Positions 58,295-64,000 of a stretch of 64,000 bases of DNA are shown piece after piece; within the stretch, counting starts at the first letter, position 1, and each line of letters opens with the position of its first letter. The stretch lies in NCBI GenBank assembly GCA_944470555.2, contig OX104127.1:161051276-161115275 (forward strand), written 5' to 3'. This DNA is from Heterobilharzia americana. Its lineage: Eukaryota > Platyhelminthes > Trematoda > Strigeidida > Schistosomatidae. The translations under genes and the position numbers were made by a program. Under the pieces are notes generated by a model. That model searched no databases. It saw only the letters and a list, made by a program, of their open reading frames with translations, and had not been told where the DNA came from.

Positions 58295-59285
58295 TATCCT
58301 AGAAACTGAACTTGAATCCAATTATGTGGATTTTCTTCTGGTTCATAAAGGTTTCAGTATCTTTTGTTTTTGAGGCTCTACTATACAAAACCTTATCACT
58401 TTTAGGCTTTTCTCTTGAATTACTAATCGGCATTTTATCTCTTACTTTGCATTTATTTTTGATTTCATTAGCATAATGCAAGTCCTTATTGATGAACACT
58501 TGGACATACTGAATCCTAATTTCTGCAGAAATTAGGCTCTTTATACCACTTAAGTGACCACTGATAGGTTTTCTGATAGAATCTAGTTGAGTAAGAGTTA
58601 AGCTTTATTAAAGTTGTGTTTAAAATGGCTTTACAGTTATAAGTCGTTACTTTCATCAACTCTGTGGAAGACTACATACTTTTCTCAGAGTTTTACTTCC
58701 TCTTTCGTCTGTTGGGGGATGAAAATTTACTCTTGGGCTTCTTCTGACTCCTTGGTATACCATTTATTTTTGAATACCTGCTATTTCTCAAAGTCTGTGG
58801 ATATTGAAAATTGACCATCATCTGATTTACTTTTCATTGTATAGTATAAGGTGTATTTTTACTTGTATAATCCCGGCGTAGTATATTATTAGAATAAATA
58901 ACAAAATAAACAAATATTTTGTGCATTATTCCTCAACGTTGAGGACATTTTGTTTTGAATTGAACTGTTTGAATTAGTATAACCTGTGGTCTATATGGTT
59001 TTCTGTGTAGCACTAAAAGTGTTCTACTCCCATCGCTTCTCTCAGAAACTGACTTGTTCATGAGAACAGTAGTATCCAAACTTTGACTAGATATAGGGAT
59101 ATAAGAACCTGAGAGTATTCCCTTTTGAATTGCCTTGTATAAAGTTAGTGAAGTTACCAATATCACATTTTGTCTTGCTGTGTGATACGGGACTTTCTTA
59201 GGGTTATCCACCCTTGTCACAGCTGTCACAGTCATTGGCTTTGCTATTAGATCCACTTGGGCGCCATTTACAAATTCATAGAGTA
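58295..59285 (-). other. Stop-poor minus-strand stretch, unknown
   Basis: At 59285-58933 a frame reads YEFVNGAQVDLIAKPMTVTA through KCPQR; at 58595-58299 another reads LTQLDSIRKPISGHLSG through KIHIIGFKFSF. The stretch between has basic, Lys-rich short frames. This resembles a broken gag-like or ORF1-like protein, but I cannot place it. Confidence 0.25.
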
Positions 59286-59769
59286 GTCAGTAAGTCAAAT
59301 CTTTTGTATTATGAAGACCACGATATCTGAAACAGGATTTAAGCCTGTTTTATTCATCGATTGGAAGTTGGTTGTCTGAGCTAGTTATATCTAACTTCGC
59401 AGTGGTAAAATTCAAAATCGATTAAGCTTCTTTACCTAACCTATAGGTGTTTGAACAACACGATGGACATTGTGCAACACTCACTGCTTTAATATACTTC
59501 TTGTATGCTGTAAGTGTATGTCTTATAGAATTATCATGGTAATACATTTCACATTCACCCTTTTGCATACCAGGCTTCACTATAAAATAGCACTATTCAG
59601 CTTACAAAAAACACTTTTACGTGGGTTTAGGTTTACAATATTGTTAAGATTAAAGTCGAAATTGAGATATAAACAGTTGAGAGGAAAATGAGAGTAGTAA
59701 AAATCAGTTATTCTGATAACAGAAAGCCAGAAGTAAGAGAGAAAAGAAAACATAATACACTTTATACAG

Positions 59770-59880
59770 GGTGATGACTGAAGGTGAGATACAAATCTGG
59801 ACCATGGCAGGATTTGAACCAGCCAGTATAAATACTAATCTGCCAAACTACGGCTATCTTAGATAGTCAAATCATAAACA
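59770..59880 (-). repeat. tRNA-derived SINE, single copy
   Basis: Minus strand carries CTATCTAAGATAGCCGTAG, a box B-like GGTTCAAATCC, and a CTTCAGTCATCACCCTGTAT end, the same family as the inverted pair near 17.8 kb. Confidence 0.55.
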
Positions 59881-60054
59881 AGACACTTTAGTATATAAAC
59901 ATAACAAAAGCCAAACATTTGAATTAACAAGATGAAGTCATGCCTTTTTCAACAGTCATATATTAACAAAATTAAATTGTCAACCTATTAGGAGCTGGAA
60001 CGAACAATCAGGTTTGTGTATTTCATCTTGGATTGTAGATTTTGTAAAACTTAT

Positions 60055-61960
60055 TCTGTTATTATTTTTCCCTTGAGTTCCTAGTGGAACATACAGCTTC
60101 AGTACCACGCCTCCATTCCACTCTCTTCTCTCCACCCTTTCCAACCTGGCGCCAAGAATGCCCACAAGCTTTCATTTCTTACTCACACCATCTCCCTCAT
60201 ATCACCCTCACCTCGAAAGCCCGACCCATCGTTTCCCATCTAGGTTCCACTTGACGGCCTGGCCTGGCACGTTACCTACAAAATCGGCCTTCTCAATGTA
60301 TGCCCGATCCATATCCACCTCCACATTCTTCCTCTGCATATTTGTTGGGTGATTGGTTCTTGCTTCGTTCATTACCAGACCAGCCATAGTGACTTCTTTG
60401 TTGCTTGTTTTTATTATACTGGCCAACTGTTCTGATCTTCAGTATGGAGTGAGCGTAGGTGTTAGGCGTTGATGAATGTGTGTAGTTTGTTGGAAATGCT
60501 TTTGGTGTCACGTGAAGTTTGTGAAGCATACAGTGTATAGCAGCAGTGAGTTGGTGGAGTTGATGTTGAAAATGTGGATGTTGTTCACGCTTTGTGCTGA
60601 GTGTAGTGTAGTGTAGTGGAGTGAAGTGGAATGTAGTGGAGTAGATCTGCACACTGACTATTTCAGATTAATGCAGGGAGGTCAGTCTTGCTGTTTTTGC
60701 GATCCTGGCTGCTTTGACATCATCGTGTTTGCCTGTGCCAGTGCCTGTATTTGAGAGGATGCTGTCTAGGTAGGTAGGTCGATAGATAGATAGGTAGGTA
60801 ATTAGGTAGGTGAAAAAGGCTACTTCTCTAAGGTTTCCCCATGTTAATGGTGATTGGTGCTTGTTGTTGTTGTTGATGGTGTTGTTGGTTGGGTATCTTC
60901 ATCACCTCCTTCATTTTCTGTGTGTTGAACTTGAACTGTGATTTATCACCAACTTCTTTGGAGGCTTTCAACTTGATCTTGAGGGTTCCTTGCACCAAAC
61001 ATTGAGTTGTGTCAACCTACATCTGCTCCTCTTCTTGAACGTTTGTGGAGTAGGCTGTGTCTCCACTTTCTTCACATTGAGATGAAATCGATCTAACTTT
61101 TAGTGTGTCCATCTGGTGAAATCAATTCGGTGTCACTTTGTGAATATCCTTATGTTTGTACACACTGCTTCGAATCACCAAGTGATTGAATGTGGAGGAA
61201 TCTGGAAACAGTCCTCCATTTTCATTCATTTCTCCGAGTGCTTCTCGACGCATGATTGGTTCCCTGCCTGTATTGTGCACTCCCAGTTTGGCATTCATGT
61301 CGCTCATTATAATATTGATGTGACTAAGTGGAGTCTTGTATAGTAGTTAGTGATTGTAGTTGTTTATAGAAATGCTGGTTGTTCTGTTGATCTGCATTAT
61401 TTGTAGGTGCATGGCGTAGTATTGAATGATTGTAAGTTTCCTTCCTTTTGAGTTGAATCTTGCTGTCATGCACGTGATGCTGGAGGGGAGTGGTTCTCGC
61501 TGTATGAGAGTCTTTGATGGTCTTGGGTACATCATTATAGCCAGTCGCAAAGTCAGTGTGCTCGTGGTTGTCGTGTGGGTGACAATATTGGAGTAGATTA
61601 TTGAGTCCTGTTGAGTTAAGAGTTTGAAGAGTCCACTTCCATTCCATTCCGTTCCATCCCATCTGCTTTCACAGATTCCAAGTAGTTCTGTGCTATAGTG
61701 CCTCATCTGTTTTGCAATCTGTGCAGCTTTGTCAGTCAGCTTCAAGCAATGTTTGAACATTCCATGTCCCCATGTTTACTTTGGCTTTCATGGAGAGAAG
61801 ACATATCGGTCGACTGGCTTCGTGAAGGCTTTAAGTAACCGACGTGATTTTGTCTGTCTGATTCTAGTGAGGAATAAGTTTACTTTTAGTGTTTATATTT
61901 CATTTGTGCTTTGAAGTTTGTTTAGTGATTGGATTAGTTTTATGGGATAGGGTTGGTAGC
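60055..61960 (-). mobile_element. RTE (family A) deletion derivative, EN joined to C-terminus
   Basis: Minus strand. The endonuclease starts near 61785 (MGTWNVQTLLEA), with IAKQMRHYSTELLGICESRW, YAPTNNAD and MSDMNAKLGVHNTG; the Asp-Met-Asn corresponds to GDFN. It continues through GADVG and FKFNTQK near 60930, then jumps directly to the post-palm PITIN region near 60850 and the C-terminus and tail at 60058. RT fingers and palm, roughly 400-500 residues, are missing. A GATA/AGGT tetranucleotide run at 60768-60811 sits in the connection region. Confidence 0.72.
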
Positions 61961-63024
61961 CGTATGCTGAATCTTCCCTCTTTATCGGGGCTTAGGCCGG
62001 GCTAGTAACTAATGAACTAGTTAACCAAGCGAGGTTTTTATTGTAAAATAGAGAAGAGTAATTGGTTGTTTGAGTAGTTGTTAGGTTAGCCTTTAGATTC
62101 ACCTGAATCATGTTTGAACGTAGTATACAGTTTGTATAGCATCAGTTTCTCGTTACAAATATGTTTTTTTCAGCATTTTTAACTAGTGTAGGTTCGCTGA
62201 AGGCTATGCTTTTGTTTATATTCGGTAATTTATTTGTATTTTATCACTGTATAACTGTAGTCTATGACTACGGGACACAGAGACAAGGATTGACGTTGAA
62301 TTTCATTGTCATACAATTAGTTATAATGAAGATAAGAAGTTAAGTGACAGGATATCTGGTTGATAAATGTGTAACGATAACTACATACAGTTGTTCAATA
62401 GAAATATCATTAGAAGGTCAATTAAATCTCTGCAACATGATTTGAAGGATCTAAGGATAAAATGATGACAACATTTTAAGAATACTACCGTAGACTGTAA
62501 ATTGTTAATGTGTTTGGAAATCGGAGATAAATTTCTCACAAAAAATTTTCTCAAACAGAAAAAACGCATAAGTAGCAAGTCAATGTATATTTCCATGCAT
62601 ATGACACTCAAGTTATGAAACTTGTATTCATTGGTAACTGGCTGGGGGATTACAATAAGGCTGTCGGTTGTTTCGATTCACCTATGAATTAGAAAATGTT
62701 GGATTACACAGAATAAAATGGAAACAAGATGGGAGTTTAGACGCACTAGTGTCTACAGGAAACTTTTATACTCGAATCATTGCTTAGATTTCATATCACC
62801 TAACTGTATGTCAGTTAAAGCTGGTTAGGTAAAATGCGTTGAAGTATGAGGGCCAAAAAACTTACTAGTAAAACAGAAGATCTAAGACAAGAAACCAGAT
62901 ATATTAGGGATACCTTAGTTTAAGAAAAGTATGACTATTATTAGTAACACAAGTGTTCATAGTAGTAATAATAATGTTATTAATAATAGTGGTAACAATG
63001 TAAGCGACAATTCAAAACCTCTCC
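61961..63024. other. Unassigned AT-rich region between RTE copies
   Basis: No coding signal. The part next to 61960 may be the 5' leader of the minus-strand RTE copy. A short ATT/ATA-rich patch is at 62935-63000. Confidence 0.4.
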
Positions 63025-64000
63025 ACTAGGCATCATCATAGAAAAGAGCATAGAATGGCAATTCACTCTCTACCTCAACTTCATTGACTTGGAAAAAGCT
63101 TTCGACAGCGTCGACCAAGAAATAATTTGGCAGCCGGTTCAACACTACTGCTTTAGTACCACAAATCTTTATCAAACTCATTCAACATCTATATGCTATA
63201 TGATGCTATATGCCAAATGATTCACAATGGAAAACTCAGTGATGCCTTTGACGTGAAGTGAAGACAGGAGTAAGACAAGGCTGCTTAATGTCACCGATAA
63301 TCTTTCTGATTGTGGTCGACTGAACTGGTTCATGTAACAAACTGTGAGGAGCAAGAAGATGGGCATGTGCTGTTGGACTGATGAAAAGACACTACAAGAT
63401 TTGGATTTCACGAATAATTTATGTCTAATTTCGCATAAACTCGAAGATCTATAGGCGAAAAGTAACAGGTTGGCAGAAGAGGTGAGGCGAAGCAGCGAAG
63501 GAAGACGGAACTTCCTTCAGGTGAAGGTAGAGAAGACAGTGGTGATGATGATACCCAATCAACAACGACAACAACAAGCACCAATCACCATCAGCTATCT
63601 AGGCAGCATCGTTTCAACTACAGGTGAGACGGATGAGGAAGTTAAAGGCAGACAGGCCTGCTCTCATGAATCTGAAATCAGTGTGGAGATCTACTGCACT
63701 CCACTGCATTGAGGATAAAGGTGAAGATTTGGATTTTCAACACTAATTCAGCCAAGTCACTCAGTGCTTCCATGTGATGGTTGAGAGACTTGACGGGTTA
63801 CGGAAAGCATTTCCAACAAACCACAGGCACACGTGAACAGTTGCCGCGTATGCTCACTCGATACTGAAGATGAAGATGAGATGGTGAGAATAATGAGAAT
63901 AAGCAACAAGGAAATGTGGCCTGTCAACGAATCAACGAGGCAAGAACCTATTGGTCAACAAATATGCAGAAGAAGGAGGTGGAGATAGATTGAATTGGCC
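63025..64000 (+). mobile_element. RTE (family A), RT domain, runs off window
   Basis: Starts near SIEWQFTLYLNFIDLEKAF-DSVDQE, continues through VRQG-CLMSP and the connection region to the C-terminus ([10 protein letters not shown]) at the window end. The catalytic motif reads F-T-N-N in place of FADD. One stop lies between the palm and GVRQG and others follow. The 5' end is truncated. Confidence 0.75.

Noticed and set aside
1..64000. CRISPR arrays, bacterial operons, rRNA genes, spliced-leader gene
   Set aside because: None seen. The window is eukaryotic; no regular spacer array, ribosomal RNA signature or schistosome spliced-leader sequence was noticed.

Overview
The window is AT-rich eukaryotic DNA from a parasitic flatworm, most likely a schistosome or close relative. 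Three things support this: many RTE-clade and CR1-like non-LTR retrotransposon copies of the type known from schistosomes, short tRNA-like repeats carrying a hammerhead ribozyme (the Smalpha type), and a split host gene with a very short intron. The species call is inference.

The one host gene I can name is ERO1, the ER thiol oxidase, on the minus strand. Six phase-compatible exons were found at 31093-30974, 26573-26433, 26400-26327, 20659-20583, 14960-14840 and 14781-14741, about 574 coding bases. They cover the shuttle-cysteine region and the first FAD-binding segment. The signal-peptide end and the C-terminal part with the CxxCxxC active site were not found. Introns range from 32 nt to about 6 kb and are packed with transposon debris.

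Layout: 1-26 kb is dominated by decayed RTE-type retrotransposon fragments (at least three subfamilies, both strands) and hammerhead SINE-like elements. Ten of the hammerhead copies form five divergent minus/plus pairs. One pair is a nearly perfect 158/161-bp palindrome. Two hammerheads look catalytically intact (minus 5901-5853 and plus 14546-14602). From 26 to 31 kb is mostly ERO1 intron. From 31.5 to 36.1 kb is a minus-strand CR1-like element with a PHD-finger ORF1 and an endonuclease, but with its reverse transcriptase core deleted. From 36.4 to 57 kb lie further decayed minus-strand CR1-like copies, a Penelope-like GIY-YIG fragment, a dispersed repeat family at 45-51 kb and a long inverted repeat at 49.2-49.7 kb; I saw no RTE or hammerhead SINE copies there. 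From 57 to 64 kb RTE copies return, one of them fused from endonuclease to C-terminal domain across a large internal deletion.

Nearly all open frames are relics or shadows of these elements. Coordinates of exons, ribozymes and inverted-repeat arms were read base by base. Retrotransposon boundaries are approximate, by eye.
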